A DNA stretch of 64,000 nucleotides from Bryobacteraceae bacterium (GCA_025928545.1 JAICJH010000012.1:1-64000); one strand, 5' to 3'. Counted from the stretch's first letter, positions 49,255 through 59,005 are shown. The notes: a model not told the origin generated them from the sequence alone. Program-made: numbers and translations.

Positions 49255-50619
49255 TTATGCGTTCGCGGTTTCGGCCGCGAACGCCCCTTCGAGAGCTCTT
49301 TCGACATGGACGCCGCGCGAGCCCTTAAAGAGCACGGCATCACCAGGTTTCAGGTACGTTTGCAGAAACTTTCCGGCTTCTTCCGGAGTATCAAAAAATA
49401 ACGCGGCGCCGCCCGACAATCCCGCTGCGATGGCTTCGTCGACCATCCAGCGGCCGGCGCCGCGTATGCCGATGACGGCATGAATACCCTGTTCCGCGAC
49501 GAAACGTCCGACTTTGCGGTGCAGGGTCCCGGCCTCGCGGCCAAGTTCCAGCATTTCTCCGAGAACGGCAATGCGCCGTGTCGCCGGAGTATCCCGAAGC
49601 AGTTCCAACATGGAGAGCATGGCTTCGGGATTTGCGTTGTAACAATCGTTAATAACCGTGATGCCGTTGCGCACGCTGCGTTCGCCGCGCATGTTGCCGG
49701 GGGCCAGAGAACGCACGGCATCGAGGAGTTTTTCGGGAGCGATGCCCATTACGCGGGCAACTGCGATGCCGGCGAGGATGTTGCTGACGGCGTGACGGCC
49801 GGCGAGTTGCGTCTCAAAGGCGGTTCCCAGAGCACGAAACCGGGAGCCTTCTGAAGTCATGGAGACATCTTCGGCGTGAACGTCGGCATCTTCGGCGAAC
49901 CCGAAGGTTACGGTTTTGCCGGGGTGAAGTTTTGAGAAAGCGCGGACGCGGAGATCATCGGCGTTGAGAACCGCGGTGCCTTCGCCGGGGAGCGCCTGGA
50001 TTAATTCACTTTTGGCGCGAGCGATGCCTTCGATGCCGTCGGCGAAGTTTTCCGCGTGGGCCCAGCCGACGTTGGTGACTACGCCGATTTGCGGTTGAGC
50101 TATCGCGGCCAGGCCGCGGATTTCGCCTTCGTGATTCATGCCCATTTCGAGGACGGCGATCTGGCTGTCATCCGGGATCCGCAGGATGGAGAGCGGCAGG
50201 CCGAGGTGGTTATTCAGGTTGCCGAGATTCCGGGCGGTTCGGAAAGTGGTGGAGAGCAGGGAAGCGATTGTGTCTTTGGTTGTGGTTTTGCCGGCACTGC
50301 CGGTTACGCCAACGACTGTTTGGCCCCACAGGGAGCGCGCTTTGCCGGCCAGTTGCTGAAGGGCCGCGGTTGAATCGGGGACCGTGAGTTGCAGGCCGGG
50401 CGTGTCGACCGTATGTTCGACGATGGCAAGGCTGGCGCCGCGTGCGAAGACGCCGGCAATGAAGTCATGGCCGTCATGCGAGGGTCCGCGCAGAGCGAAA
50501 AAGCAGTCACCGGGGGATATGGTGCGCGAGTCGATGCTCCAGCCCGTCGCGATGGCCATCGCAGCAGGCTGAGGCGGTGCGCCGATTATATTGGCGATCA
50601 TCTGCTGGGAGAAAGTCAT
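49255..50619 (-). CDS. murF: UDP-MurNAc-tripeptide--D-Ala-D-Ala ligase
   Basis: A 454-residue Mur ligase completing the pentapeptide. WSIDSRTISPGDCFFALRGPSHDGHDFI is the UDP-binding start, VGVTGSAGKTTTKDTIASLL the P-loop; LEMGMNHEGEIRGLAAIAQPQIGVVTNVGWAH and INDCYNANPEAMLSML follow. It overlaps murE by 4 bp. No ddl gene, the usual source of D-Ala-D-Ala, lies in the cluster. Confidence 0.95.
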   Translation of the reverse strand: MTFSQQMIANIIGAPPQPAAMAIATGWSIDSRTISPGDCFFALRGPSHDGHDFIAGVFARGASLAIVEHTVDTPGLQLTVPDSTAALQQLAGKARSLWGQTVVGVTGSAGKTTTKDTIASLLSTTFRTARNLGNLNNHLGLPLSILRIPDDSQIAVLEMGMNHEGEIRGLAAIAQPQIGVVTNVGWAHAENFADGIEGIARAKSELIQALPGEGTAVLNADDLRVRAFSKLHPGKTVTFGFAEDADVHAEDVSMTSEGSRFRALGTAFETQLAGRHAVSNILAGIAVARVMGIAPEKLLDAVRSLAPGNMRGERSVRNGITVINDCYNANPEAMLSMLELLRDTPATRRIAVLGEMLELGREAGTLHRKVGRFVAEQGIHAVIGIRGAGRWMVDEAIAAGLSGGAALFFDTPEEAGKFLQTYLKPGDAVLFKGSRGVHVERALEGAFAAETANA

Positions 50620-52109
50620 GCGGGCTGTCTCCGGAAGCCGAATGAGCGGAGTGTTTCGCGGGCGGTTTCGCGATCGTCGAAGTGAATGGTCCTGTCGGCG
50701 AAGATCTGGTAAGTTTCGTGGCCTTTGCCTGCGAGCAGAACCAGATCGCCGGCTCCCGCTTCTTCGAGAGCTTTGTGAATTGCCTGGGCGCGGTCCGGTT
50801 CGACGATCATCTTCGCTTCGGAGCGGCGTATCCCGACCATCACGTCATTCATGATCTGGAGGGGATCTTCCGAGCGCGGATTATCACTGGTGAGGACGAC
50901 AACATCGCTGAGTTCGCTCGCCGCCTGGCCCATGAGGGGACGCTTGGTGCGATCGCGGTCGCCGCCGCAGCCAAACAGAGTGATGACGCGGCGTGGTTCG
51001 AGCGCGCGCGCGGCGGAAATGGCATTGCGCAGGGCGTCGTCGGTGTGAGAGTAATCGACGACAACCTGGAAGGGCTGGCCTTCATCGATCCGCTCGAAGC
51101 GGCCGGGTACACCCTGGCAGGCTTCGATACCGGCGGCGATGGTTTCAACCGGCAACTGGCAAGTCATGGCAGCGCCACAAGCCGCGAGAATGTTATAGAC
51201 ATTGAAACGCCCCGCCAGGGGGGATGAGATTTCAAATTTTGTTTTTTCGAAAGTGACTTCGAAATTCAGGCCGCTGTTGGCGGAGCGGATATTGCGTGCG
51301 CGCAGAGTTGCTTCTTTGCCGAGGCCATACCAAAGTACGTCGGTGGCGTTACGGGGATTCGTCAGTTTCGAGCCCATTTCATCATCCCGATTGACGACTG
51401 CGAAGCGGGGCGGGGGAGCGCCGGCGCCATCGAAGAGCAACTTCTTAGCGGCGAAGTAGTTCTCCATGGTGCCGTGGTAATCGAGATGATCGCGGGTAAA
51501 GTTGGTGAAGACCGCAGTCTGGAAGTGTAATCCGAAGACGCGGCCGAGAGCGAGCGCGTGGGAGGAGACTTCCATGGTGACGTGAGTTCCGCCCAGCGAG
51601 TCGAGTTCCGAAAAAAGGCGGGCGAGGTCGAGCGATTCCGGAGTGGTGTTGGGGGCGGAGAGAGTTTTCGAACCCATCCGGTATTCGATGGTGCCGATCA
51701 TGGACGTGATCAACCCGGCGCGACGCAGGATGGAATCGAGCAGAAACGCCGTCGTTGTCTTGCCGTTGGTACCAGTGATGCCGATCAGATGGAGTTTTTC
51801 ATCCTGCCTGCCGTAGAAGTTGCGGGCAGCAAGCGCGAGAGTATGGCGGCCATGGGCGACCTGGAGCCAGGGCGCGGACCAGCCGTCCGGGGCGGGGGAT
51901 TCGCTGACGGTAGCGATGGCGCCTTTCGCGGCGGCCTGCGCGGCGAAGGCGCGGCCATCGACTTTGGCGCCGGGAAAGGCGAAGAAGACGAAGCCAGGCT
52001 TAACGCGACGGGAGTCGTATTCGAGGCCGTAAACGGGGGCGAGGGCAAGTTCGGGCGGCAGTGTCGAGTGTAATTGTGCGTCCGCCAGTACCTCGCTCAG
52101 GTTGATCAT
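50616..52109 (-). CDS. murE: UDP-MurNAc-L-Ala-D-Glu--diamino acid ligase
   Basis: A 497-residue Mur ligase adding the third, diamino acid. GLEYDSRRVKPGFVFFAFPG binds UDP, HLIGITGTNGKTTTAFLLDSIL is the P-loop, and VEVSSHAL-type MEVSSHALALGRV with FTNFTRDHLDYHGTMENYFAAK are typical. The selectivity loop TSDNPRSEDPLQIMNDV has the DNPR sequence diagnostic of meso-diaminopimelate rather than lysine. The ATG at 52109 overlaps the ftsI stop by 1 bp; the longer frame to 53066 is out-of-frame ftsI. Confidence 0.95.
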   Translation of the reverse strand: MINLSEVLADAQLHSTLPPELALAPVYGLEYDSRRVKPGFVFFAFPGAKVDGRAFAAQAAAKGAIATVSESPAPDGWSAPWLQVAHGRHTLALAARNFYGRQDEKLHLIGITGTNGKTTTAFLLDSILRRAGLITSMIGTIEYRMGSKTLSAPNTTPESLDLARLFSELDSLGGTHVTMEVSSHALALGRVFGLHFQTAVFTNFTRDHLDYHGTMENYFAAKKLLFDGAGAPPPRFAVVNRDDEMGSKLTNPRNATDVLWYGLGKEATLRARNIRSANSGLNFEVTFEKTKFEISSPLAGRFNVYNILAACGAAMTCQLPVETIAAGIEACQGVPGRFERIDEGQPFQVVVDYSHTDDALRNAISAARALEPRRVITLFGCGGDRDRTKRPLMGQAASELSDVVVLTSDNPRSEDPLQIMNDVMVGIRRSEAKMIVEPDRAQAIHKALEEAGAGDLVLLAGKGHETYQIFADRTIHFDDRETARETLRSFGFRRQPA

Positions 52110-54277
52110 CAGCGTGTAAAAATTATCCGGATTTTCTCGCCTGGGTAAATGGGGGTGCCCGGCAGGGGAACCTGCGCGCGGGCAACGCCGCTGCCTTCCA
52201 CCATGACTTCCACGCCATTCATGGAAGCCGCTTCGATGACATCGCGCATCGACTTGCCACGGAAATCGGGCACCATGGGTTGCGAATTGACGGGCCGCTG
52301 CGAGGGTATGGGCGCAGGGCTCGGCATGGGCATGGGCGGAGGGGATGCCTGCGCGAGTGACGGCGCGGGCGGCGCCGGAGGAATATCGGCGGTGGCGGCG
52401 TTCTCGGGCACGATCTGCATCTGTTCGGCCAGCAACTGCTTTACGCTGGGATCTTCTTCCATGATGCTCGTTTCCCCGAGACCTGCAATCGCCACGTCGT
52501 TGAACTTGTCTTTGCCGAGCTTTTCTTTCGTTTTCCGCGCCTGGATGGCAAGCTCGGTTTCCGGAATATCGCGGGGAACGTCGAGCATGCGCAGCGCTTC
52601 GGTCATGATTGCGGTAAAGACCGGAGCGGCAGCATCGGCGCCCTGTCCGTTTTCGCCACTCGTGTTGTGAACGGTGACGAGAACAACGAGAGCGGGATTG
52701 GTAACAGGCGCGAAGCCAACGAAGGACGCGTTGTAGTTGTGCGTGTAGTGATGGGTTGCGGTGTCGAAAATCTGGGCGGTTCCGGTTTTGCCGGCCGACG
52801 TGTAGCCGTTCAGGCGGGCATGGACCCGGCCGGTGCCGCGAAGCACAACGCCCTCCATCATCTGGCGCATCAGGATAGCGGTTTCGGGCTTGATGATCCG
52901 GACCGGCGCTTCCGCAGGTTCGGGTTTGTCGCCGGTCTTCAGAACCAGGCGCGGTTTGACGAGCAGACCGCCATTGGCGATGACGCAGGCAGCGCGGGCG
53001 ATCTGAACGGAAGTTACGCTGACTTCCTGGCCCATGGCGATGGACGCGAGGGACGTGGTTCCCCAACGTGTGACGGGGCGCAGGATACCAGGGGATTCGG
53101 CGGGCAGCGGCAGGCCGCTTCTTTGTCCAAAGCCAAAGCGGTGCGCATAGTCGTACATGTTGTCGCGCCCGACTTTCATGCCGATCAGGATCGCGCCGAT
53201 GTTGGACGACTTCGCGAGAACGTCCGCCATGCTGATGGTGCCGTAGCCGTGATGGGATTCGTGGACCACGCGGCCAGGCAGCACGAGAGTGCCGTTGCCG
53301 GTCGGGATCATCGTGTCCGGGGTGAGATTGGTTGTTTCGAGCGCGGCGGTGAGAGTGATGACTTTGAACATCGAGCCCGGTTCGAAGGGGACGGAGGCAG
53401 CCAGATCCCAGCGCGATATGGGATCATCTTTGCCGGTAGGGCGCGTGTTGGGGTCGTAGGTCGGGTAATTCGCCATGGCGAGAATTTCGCCGGTGTAGGG
53501 GTTCATCACGATGGCGGAACCGCTGCGCGCGTGTTTGGCGATGACGCCGGCTTTCAGTTCGCGCTCGGCGACGAACTGCATGCGGGAATCGATGGAGAGA
53601 GTGAGTTGGGTGCCGGGATGCTCGACAGTATCCACACGCGATTCGATGCCTTTGTGGTGCACGTCCATCAGGACGCTCTCGGAGCCGTCCTGACCACGAA
53701 GAATCTTGTCGCGGCCGCGCTCGATACCCATGACACCCTGCACGACCGGTCCTTCTTTGGGAATCACACCGAGGCCGCCGAGGACATGGGCGGCGGTTTC
53801 TCCACCGGGGTAGTGGCGTTCGCTTTCGGCGTGGAAGGTGGCGTAGGCCAGGTGCAGGGACTTCAGGCGTTCGGTTTCGAACGGATCCATGTCGTGTTTG
53901 ATCCAGAGGAAGCCTCTGTGGTTACTCCGGGCGCCGGCCAGACGGTTGTAGAGAGTACGCTGATCGAGCTTCAGATAAGAGGCCAGGATTTCCGAAGCCA
54001 TCTGGGGATTGCTGATCTGAAGGGGGTTGACCGAGACGGAGGAAACGGGCACGCTGATGGCCAGCGGCTGGCCATTGCGGTCGATGATGGAGCCACGCGG
54101 GGCGGGAATCGCAACTTCCGCTTCCTGCTGCTTACGCGCCTTCTCCACGTATTTGGCATGCTGCACAACCTGCAGCACAATCAGTCTGGCGAAGATTGCC
54201 AGCGCCCACAAAAACAAAATCACCGCCGTCGAAGCGAGGCGGTGATTCACTGCGGCCGTACGACCCCTGACCTCCAC
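52109..54277 (-). CDS. ftsI: Division transpeptidase FtsI (class B PBP) with PASTA domain
   Basis: A 722-residue protein: one membrane helix (residues 17-37), the PBP dimerisation region from RGSIIDRNGQPLA (61-73), and the transpeptidase with Ser302 in GSMFK, SSN at 357-359 and KTGT at 497-500. A Pro-rich linker (633-668) leads to one C-terminal PASTA domain (668-722, VPDFRGKSMRDVIEAASMNGV). It cross-links septal peptidoglycan together with FtsW. PASTA on a PBP is commonest in Gram-positives but also occurs in Acidobacteriota-type FtsI. Confidence 0.94.
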   Translation of the reverse strand: MEVRGRTAAVNHRLASTAVILFLWALAIFARLIVLQVVQHAKYVEKARKQQEAEVAIPAPRGSIIDRNGQPLAISVPVSSVSVNPLQISNPQMASEILASYLKLDQRTLYNRLAGARSNHRGFLWIKHDMDPFETERLKSLHLAYATFHAESERHYPGGETAAHVLGGLGVIPKEGPVVQGVMGIERGRDKILRGQDGSESVLMDVHHKGIESRVDTVEHPGTQLTLSIDSRMQFVAERELKAGVIAKHARSGSAIVMNPYTGEILAMANYPTYDPNTRPTGKDDPISRWDLAASVPFEPGSMFKVITLTAALETTNLTPDTMIPTGNGTLVLPGRVVHESHHGYGTISMADVLAKSSNIGAILIGMKVGRDNMYDYAHRFGFGQRSGLPLPAESPGILRPVTRWGTTSLASIAMGQEVSVTSVQIARAACVIANGGLLVKPRLVLKTGDKPEPAEAPVRIIKPETAILMRQMMEGVVLRGTGRVHARLNGYTSAGKTGTAQIFDTATHHYTHNYNASFVGFAPVTNPALVVLVTVHNTSGENGQGADAAAPVFTAIMTEALRMLDVPRDIPETELAIQARKTKEKLGKDKFNDVAIAGLGETSIMEEDPSVKQLLAEQMQIVPENAATADIPPAPPAPSLAQASPPPMPMPSPAPIPSQRPVNSQPMVPDFRGKSMRDVIEAASMNGVEVMVEGSGVARAQVPLPGTPIYPGEKIRIIFTR

Positions 54278-54291
54278 GGGATTTTCTCCTG

Positions 54292-54792
54292 TTACCTGCC
54301 GCCGGGCACGGTGGGGGTTTCGAGGCTGGCCAGATTACCCCGGGGGGTCTGCCCATCGAGGTGGATCACCTGGCTGGACAAGGGGCTGGTGAGGTTATGG
54401 GCTTTGGCGATATCGTTGAGGCGAGTGGGGCTCAGCAGGCCGGCTTCGCGGACTTCGAGAGCGCGGCGCTGATCGAGCAGAGTCTGGCGTTCGGCTTTGG
54501 CGGCTTCGAGCTGGTAACCGGCGCGGACCAGGGCGACATGCGGAGCGACGATGCTGACACCCAGCATCAGCAGCAGCGCGCCCACGCCGACTGTGGACAG
54601 GAGTTCGTTGCCGGCATTGGGGTCGGCCTGGCGAAGAAGCCGGGAATTATCCATTTTCTTGGAGTAAAAGAACACGCCGTCGCCCGGCAGACTGCGCAGG
54701 GCATAGGGATCGCACTCCATGACGCCGCTGGCTGAGCCGCGGACCGCCGCCATTGTATTGCTTTTCTTCCAGATTGTTGCCAGTGTGGCCAT
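54292..54792 (-). CDS. ftsL: FtsL-like division protein
   Basis: A 166-residue protein in the ftsL position between rsmH and ftsI. It has a single membrane helix (LLSTVGVGALLLMLGVSIVAP, residues 65-85) followed by a coiled coil (GYQLEAAKAERQTLLDQRRALEVREAGLLS) and LNDIAKAHNLTSP, the pattern of FtsL/DivIC. The cytoplasmic N-terminus is longer than in E. coli FtsL, about 60 residues. Sequence identity in this family is low, so the call rests on topology and position. Confidence 0.7.
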   Translation of the reverse strand: MATLATIWKKSNTMAAVRGSASGVMECDPYALRSLPGDGVFFYSKKMDNSRLLRQADPNAGNELLSTVGVGALLLMLGVSIVAPHVALVRAGYQLEAAKAERQTLLDQRRALEVREAGLLSPTRLNDIAKAHNLTSPLSSQVIHLDGQTPRGNLASLETPTVPGGR

Positions 54793-54891
54793 GGTCTCTT
54801 TTACTCCTCGCCCCGCCCTTGTTGTTCACCGAATTTGAGCTCGGCTGCTCGTGTCAGATGTTTGTCACCGCTCCCCAGCGGTGGCTGTTAA

Positions 54892-55743
54892 TCAGCCTTT
54901 TATTTCCACTGCGCGAAGTTTGGCGCTTCGCGACGGCGGATTTTCCCTTAATTCCCGCTCACCGGGTACTACAGGCTTTTTGGTCAGTAATACCGCTTTG
55001 CCCGTGCGCGCCAGCTCGCGAAAACTGTTCTTTACTTTGCGATCTTCCAAAGAGTGAAATGAAATTATGACGATGTGTCCGCCGGGGCGAACCATGCGCG
55101 GCGCGCTTGCCAGCAGCGCGTCCAGCTCTTCCATCTCCTGGTTGACCACCATCCTCAGTGCCATGAAAGTGCGAGTCGCAGGATGAATGGGTCCCGTCCT
55201 TGGTACAGCCCGTTCCACGATATCCGCCAGATGCCGTGTGCTCCGAACGGGCCGACCTCGGATCAGTGCTCCAGTAATCTTCCGCGCTCTCCTTTCTTCG
55301 CCGAGCTGGTAGAGCCAGTCGGCTAGTTGTTTTTCCGCACTGTGATTCACCAGATCGGCCGCCGTCATGCCCCTCGTTTGATCGAGACGCATATCCAGCG
55401 GTCCATCCGACATAAAAGAAAACCCGCGTTCGGGATCCGTTAAGTGAAATCTGCTCACTCCGAGATCCGCAAGCATGCCGTCCAGATTGGAGTGTTTCAA
55501 CTCCGAGAACGCCGCATGCTGAAATTCGATTCGATCCCAATACTGCGCGGTATTCGCGCGAGCCATATCCAGCGACTGCGGATCGCGATCGTTCGCAATC
55601 ACCGTGCCCGCTTCCGACAGCCTGGAGGCGATAGCCCCCGTGTGACCGCCCATACCGGAGGTGCAATCGAGATACGTTCCATCCGGCCTGATATTGAGCA
55701 GCTCGAGCGATTCCTCCAGCAAGACCGGATAATGTTGCGTCAT
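54892..55743 (-). CDS. rsmH: 16S rRNA m4C1402 methyltransferase
   Basis: A 283-residue methyltransferase (MraW/RsmH): HYPVLLEESLELLNIRPDGTYLDCTSGMGGHTGAIASRL contains the SAM loop, IANDRDPQSLDMAR the acidic residue, and GMLADLGVSRFHLTDPERGFSFMSDGPLDMRLDQTRG the family block. It methylates N4 of C1402 in 16S rRNA. AAGGA lies just before the ATG; mraZ ends 15 bp upstream. A 98-bp gap separates it from ftsL. Confidence 0.95.
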   Translation of the reverse strand: MTQHYPVLLEESLELLNIRPDGTYLDCTSGMGGHTGAIASRLSEAGTVIANDRDPQSLDMARANTAQYWDRIEFQHAAFSELKHSNLDGMLADLGVSRFHLTDPERGFSFMSDGPLDMRLDQTRGMTAADLVNHSAEKQLADWLYQLGEERRARKITGALIRGRPVRSTRHLADIVERAVPRTGPIHPATRTFMALRMVVNQEMEELDALLASAPRMVRPGGHIVIISFHSLEDRKVKNSFRELARTGKAVLLTKKPVVPGERELRENPPSRSAKLRAVEIKG

Positions 55744-55758
55744 ATTCCTTCACGGAGC

Positions 55759-56253
55759 TCATTTGGGAAGCCCAGCCTTCCGCATACTCTCGTTCAGGGC
55801 GGCTGGACTGGCGTTCGCCAGCAGCTCTTCGGTGGCATCGAAGGCGGCCTTCGGCACCAGTTGAATTCGGCTGCGCCGGTAAGGCTCGGCATGCAGTTCC
55901 TGCCCATCCAGATTCAGGGCGCGGCGCAGGTCGGCGTGAATGTTGACGCGTCCCTGGCTGTCTACCTTCGACATGGCACCGAGGCGTACGGCATTCTTCG
56001 AGGCGAGGAAGATCTCGGGATTGGATTCGTGCTCCTCGAAGAAGTCCTCCATCAGGCGCCATTTTGCGATGGGGAAGATTTCTGCTACACTCCGGTCGAG
56101 CGAAGTCACGAAAACGTCCTGCTCGGGCAAGGCCTCGAAATAATGAAGATACTCCGCCGACAACTTGATACGACCTTTGTCGTCGATCCTTACATTGGCT
56201 GTGGAGCGGGGAAACTCGACTGCTAACACCGAATTTTGGGAAATTGGATCCAC
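55759..56253 (-). CDS. mraZ: MraZ transcriptional regulator
   Basis: A 164-residue protein with two AbrB-like swapped-hairpin repeats: VRIDDKGRIKLSAEYLHYF (first, DxKGR) and SKVDSQGRVNIHADLRRAL (second, DxQGR). MraZ binds repeats before the dcw cluster and controls it. The start is GTG at 56253 or GTG at 56229; the family normally begins only a few residues before the first repeat, so the shorter form is equally plausible. First gene of the cluster. Confidence 0.9.
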   Translation of the reverse strand: MDPISQNSVLAVEFPRSTANVRIDDKGRIKLSAEYLHYFEALPEQDVFVTSLDRSVAEIFPIAKWRLMEDFFEEHESNPEIFLASKNAVRLGAMSKVDSQGRVNIHADLRRALNLDGQELHAEPYRRSRIQLVPKAAFDATEELLANASPAALNESMRKAGLPK

Positions 56254-56301
56254 TTGCGCTCAAGTTTCGTTCCACAACGCTGACACAACAGATTGTGCCA
56301 C

Positions 56302-56314
56302 TTCCGTAACGGAA
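56302..56314. promoter_or_regulatory. Palindrome upstream of mraZ
   Basis: TTCCGTTACGGAA (minus strand) is a perfect 6+1+6 palindrome about 50 bp before the mraZ start. Possible operator of the dcw cluster; the binding protein is unknown. Confidence 0.35.
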
Positions 56315-56398
56315 ATACAAGCGGAATTTTGCTGTGATCTATCTTACTTATGAGTGAGTTAGGTGGGGCGCTAGATAGCCTGTGTTTTGGTAATACTA

Positions 56399-56411
56399 CC
56401 ACTATTAGTGG
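56399..56411. promoter_or_regulatory. Second palindrome upstream of mraZ
   Basis: CCACTATTAGTGG is a perfect 6+1+6 palindrome in the otherwise gene-free 56254-56499 stretch. Regulatory role is a guess. Confidence 0.3.
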
Positions 56412-56460
56412 GGAAGTAGGCGAAAGTGTGGCGAAAGCTTAAATCGTCGAAAAAACTCTC

Positions 56461-56487
56461 ATGGCCGCCGATGCACGCCGATAAGAA
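56461..56487 (-). repeat. Interspersed repeat, copy 5
   Basis: ATGGCCGCCGATGCACGCCG then ATAAGAA: same orientation as copy 4, lying just after the stop of the outer-membrane barrel gene. Confidence 0.65.
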
Positions 56488-56499
56488 GTCAGAAATTAC

Positions 56500-57066
56500 T
56501 TAAAAGTGCAGACCGAGGAGGAATTCGGCCTGGTTTAGCTGGGAGAGGCTTACTATGGCGTCGTTGAACTGGCGGGTGTAGCGCAATTCGCCGCTCAGGC
56601 GGAGAACTTTGAGTTTTAGGTCTATGCCTCCATCGATCAGCATGCCGGCGGGGGAGTTGCTGGCGAAGCTGCCGGTTCCGGAGGTGACGGCATTCTTAAT
56701 TTGATAAAGATGCGCGAAGGAGGCTCCGACACCTACGAAGGGGACGATGGGTCCTTTGGTGAGGCGGTACTGGGCGATCAGGGGGAAGCGCCACTCGGTG
56801 GCGGAGGTATTATTCACCAGGTTGGACGCTTTGAAGCTGGCGGGGCGGACGAGGGCGTCCAGTTCCAGGCGAAGGCGCAGGGGGAGGTTGACCTGGAGGC
56901 CCGCGCCGACGGTGAATTTCGGGCTTTTCGCCAAATAGGAAATACCGCTGAGTGTGGTGGTCTTCTCCACATCGGCGAACGGGGCGCCGGCATAGGCTGC
57001 CACGGAAAGACCCTGCGCACAAGCCGCCGCAGCGGTCAAAAGACCAACAAGAACAATCTTTCGCAT
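56500..57066 (-). CDS. Outer-membrane beta-barrel protein
   Basis: A 188-residue protein with a signal peptide (residues 1-18, TAAAACAQG) and alternating amphipathic strands: FTVGAGLQVNLPLRLRLELDALVR, EWRFPLIAQYRLTKGPIVPFVGVGASFAHL, LSGELRYTRQF and a final strand AEFLLGLHF ending in Phe, the outer-membrane assembly signal. The fold resembles OmpA/OmpW-type eight-stranded barrels; cargo unknown. Minus-strand TATCTT (57075-57080) lies 8 nt before the ATG. Confidence 0.75.
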   Translation of the reverse strand: MRKIVLVGLLTAAAACAQGLSVAAYAGAPFADVEKTTTLSGISYLAKSPKFTVGAGLQVNLPLRLRLELDALVRPASFKASNLVNNTSATEWRFPLIAQYRLTKGPIVPFVGVGASFAHLYQIKNAVTSGTGSFASNSPAGMLIDGGIDLKLKVLRLSGELRYTRQFNDAIVSLSQLNQAEFLLGLHF

Positions 57067-57094
57067 CTTTTTACAAGATAGCCTACGCGGTGCG

Positions 57095-58999
57095 CTACTC
57101 GACGGTTACGCTTTTTGCGAGATTGCGGGGCTGGTCCACATCGCAGCCGAGGCGCACGGCGATGTGATAGGCCAACAGCTGCAGGGGCACGATTTCGAGG
57201 ATCGGCGCGAGGAGGTCGGGGACGGCCGGGATTTCGATGATGTCGTCGGCAATCTTGCGCGCTTCGGTGTCGCCTTCGGTGACAATCGCGAGGAGGCGGC
57301 CTTCGCGCGCCTTTACTTCCTGCATGTTGGAGAGAGTTTTCTCGTAGAGCAGGCAGCTGGCGGGATCGGACCGGTCGTGAGTCGCAAGAACGACTACCGG
57401 CAGATTTTCATCGATCAGGGCGTTGGGGCCGTGCTTCATCTCGCCGGCAGGGTAGCCTTCAGCGTGAATGTAGGAGATTTCCTTGAGCTTGAGGGCGCCT
57501 TCGAGGGCGATGGGGAAATGCGCGCCGCGGCCGAGGTAGAGAAAGTCGCGGGCGCGGAAAAGCTTGCGGCCGAGATCTTCGTAGAGCTTGTCATTGCCGA
57601 GGATGGTTTCGATCTTGCCGGGGATGAGCAAAAGCTCCTGGACGAAGTTGCGAGCGGCTTCCTCGCCCAAATGATGGCCGGAGTGAGGAGTGCGGGGATG
57701 GCCGTTGGTGCCGTGAGCGGGATCGCTGCGAACCTGAGCCAGATAGAGGGCGAGGATTGCGAGCGCGGTGAGCTGGCAGGTAAATGCCTTGGTTGAGGCG
57801 ACGCCGATCTCAGGGCCGGCGTGGGTGTAGATGGCGCCGGAGGCTTCGCGCGTGATCATGGAACCGACCACATTGCAGATGGCGAGAGTTTTCGAGCCTT
57901 TCTGTTTGGCTTCGCGCTGAGCGGCCAGCGTATCGGCGGTTTCGCCGGATTGCGAGATGACGATGGTTAGTGAGTCGGGCGTGACGATGGGATTGCGATA
58001 GCGGAATTCGCTGCCGTAATCGACTTCGACGGGAATGCGGGCGAGCTGCTCGATCATGAATTTTCCCGCCAGGGCCGAGTGCCAGGAGGTGCCGCAGGCG
58101 ATGATGCGAACCTGGCGGAAGGCCTGGAATTCGGCGGGAGTGATATCCATTTCTTCGAGGAAGATGCGGCCGGTTTCCTGGCTGACGCGGCCGATGGTGG
58201 TGTCGCGAATGGCGCGCGGCTGCTCGAAGATTTCCTTGAGCATGAAGTGCTTGTAGCCGCCCTTTTCGGCCATGATGGGATCCCAAAGGACGTGCTGCAC
58301 GTTGCGGTTTACGGGCACGCCTGAGAAATCGGTCAGCTTGACGCCATCGGGAGTGAGGATAGCCATATCGCCATCGGCGAGAAAGAACATGTCGCGGGTG
58401 TGGCCGAGAATGGCGGGGACATCGGAGGCGACGAAGTATTCGTTCATGCCGAGGCCTATCACGACGGGAGGGCCTTCGCGGGCGGCGACAATCTTGTGGG
58501 GATCGCGGCGGGAAAGCACGGAGAGGGCAAAGACGCCGCGCAGCTGCTTCACGGCCTGGCGGACGGCGGTTTCGAGGTTCCCATCGAAATACTTTTCGAC
58601 GAGGTGGGCGATGACTTCGGTATCGGTCTGGGTCTTGAAGGTATGGCCTTCGGCCTGGAGCTGTTCTTTGAGGGGCAGGTAGTTTTCGACGATGCCGTTG
58701 TGGACGACTACGATATCGCCAGTGCAATCGCGGTGCGGGTGTGCATTTTCTTCCGTGGGACGGCCGTGCGTGGCCCAGCGGGTGTGGCCGATGCCGTAAC
58801 AGCCATCGACGGGGTCGATCTGGAGTACGTCTTCGAGATTGCGGAGTTTACCGGAGGCGCGGCGGACGCCGAGGGATTCGTTGTCCTGATAAACGGCTAT
58901 GCCTGCGGAATCATAGCCGCGGTACTCGAGGCGCTTGAGGCCGTCGAGAATGATGGGAACAGCTCGCTGGGTACCGACATAACCGACAATTCCACACAT
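57095..58999 (-). CDS. glmS: Glutamine--fructose-6-phosphate aminotransferase
   Basis: A 634-residue enzyme making glucosamine-6-phosphate for peptidoglycan and LPS. Cys2 of the glutaminase domain follows the start (CGIVGYVG), with [12 protein letters not shown]-like [25 protein letters not shown] and a sugar isomerase half with [24 protein letters not shown] and the C-terminal LAKSVTVE. It is some 25 residues longer than usual because of a His/Pro-rich insert near residue 430. TACAAT (59006-59011) lies 6 nt before the ATG, leaving no leader for a glmS ribozyme. Confidence 0.96.
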   Translation of the reverse strand: MCGIVGYVGTQRAVPIILDGLKRLEYRGYDSAGIAVYQDNESLGVRRASGKLRNLEDVLQIDPVDGCYGIGHTRWATHGRPTEENAHPHRDCTGDIVVVHNGIVENYLPLKEQLQAEGHTFKTQTDTEVIAHLVEKYFDGNLETAVRQAVKQLRGVFALSVLSRRDPHKIVAAREGPPVVIGLGMNEYFVASDVPAILGHTRDMFFLADGDMAILTPDGVKLTDFSGVPVNRNVQHVLWDPIMAEKGGYKHFMLKEIFEQPRAIRDTTIGRVSQETGRIFLEEMDITPAEFQAFRQVRIIACGTSWHSALAGKFMIEQLARIPVEVDYGSEFRYRNPIVTPDSLTIVISQSGETADTLAAQREAKQKGSKTLAICNVVGSMITREASGAIYTHAGPEIGVASTKAFTCQLTALAILALYLAQVRSDPAHGTNGHPRTPHSGHHLGEEAARNFVQELLLIPGKIETILGNDKLYEDLGRKLFRARDFLYLGRGAHFPIALEGALKLKEISYIHAEGYPAGEMKHGPNALIDENLPVVVLATHDRSDPASCLLYEKTLSNMQEVKAREGRLLAIVTEGDTEARKIADDIIEIPAVPDLLAPILEIVPLQLLAYHIAVRLGCDVDQPRNLAKSVTVE

Positions 59000-59005
59000 A
59001 GGTTT

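Noticed and set aside
52110-53066. Long N-terminal extension of murE
   Set aside because: It lies within ftsI in another frame and has no domain; MurE homology begins at 52109.
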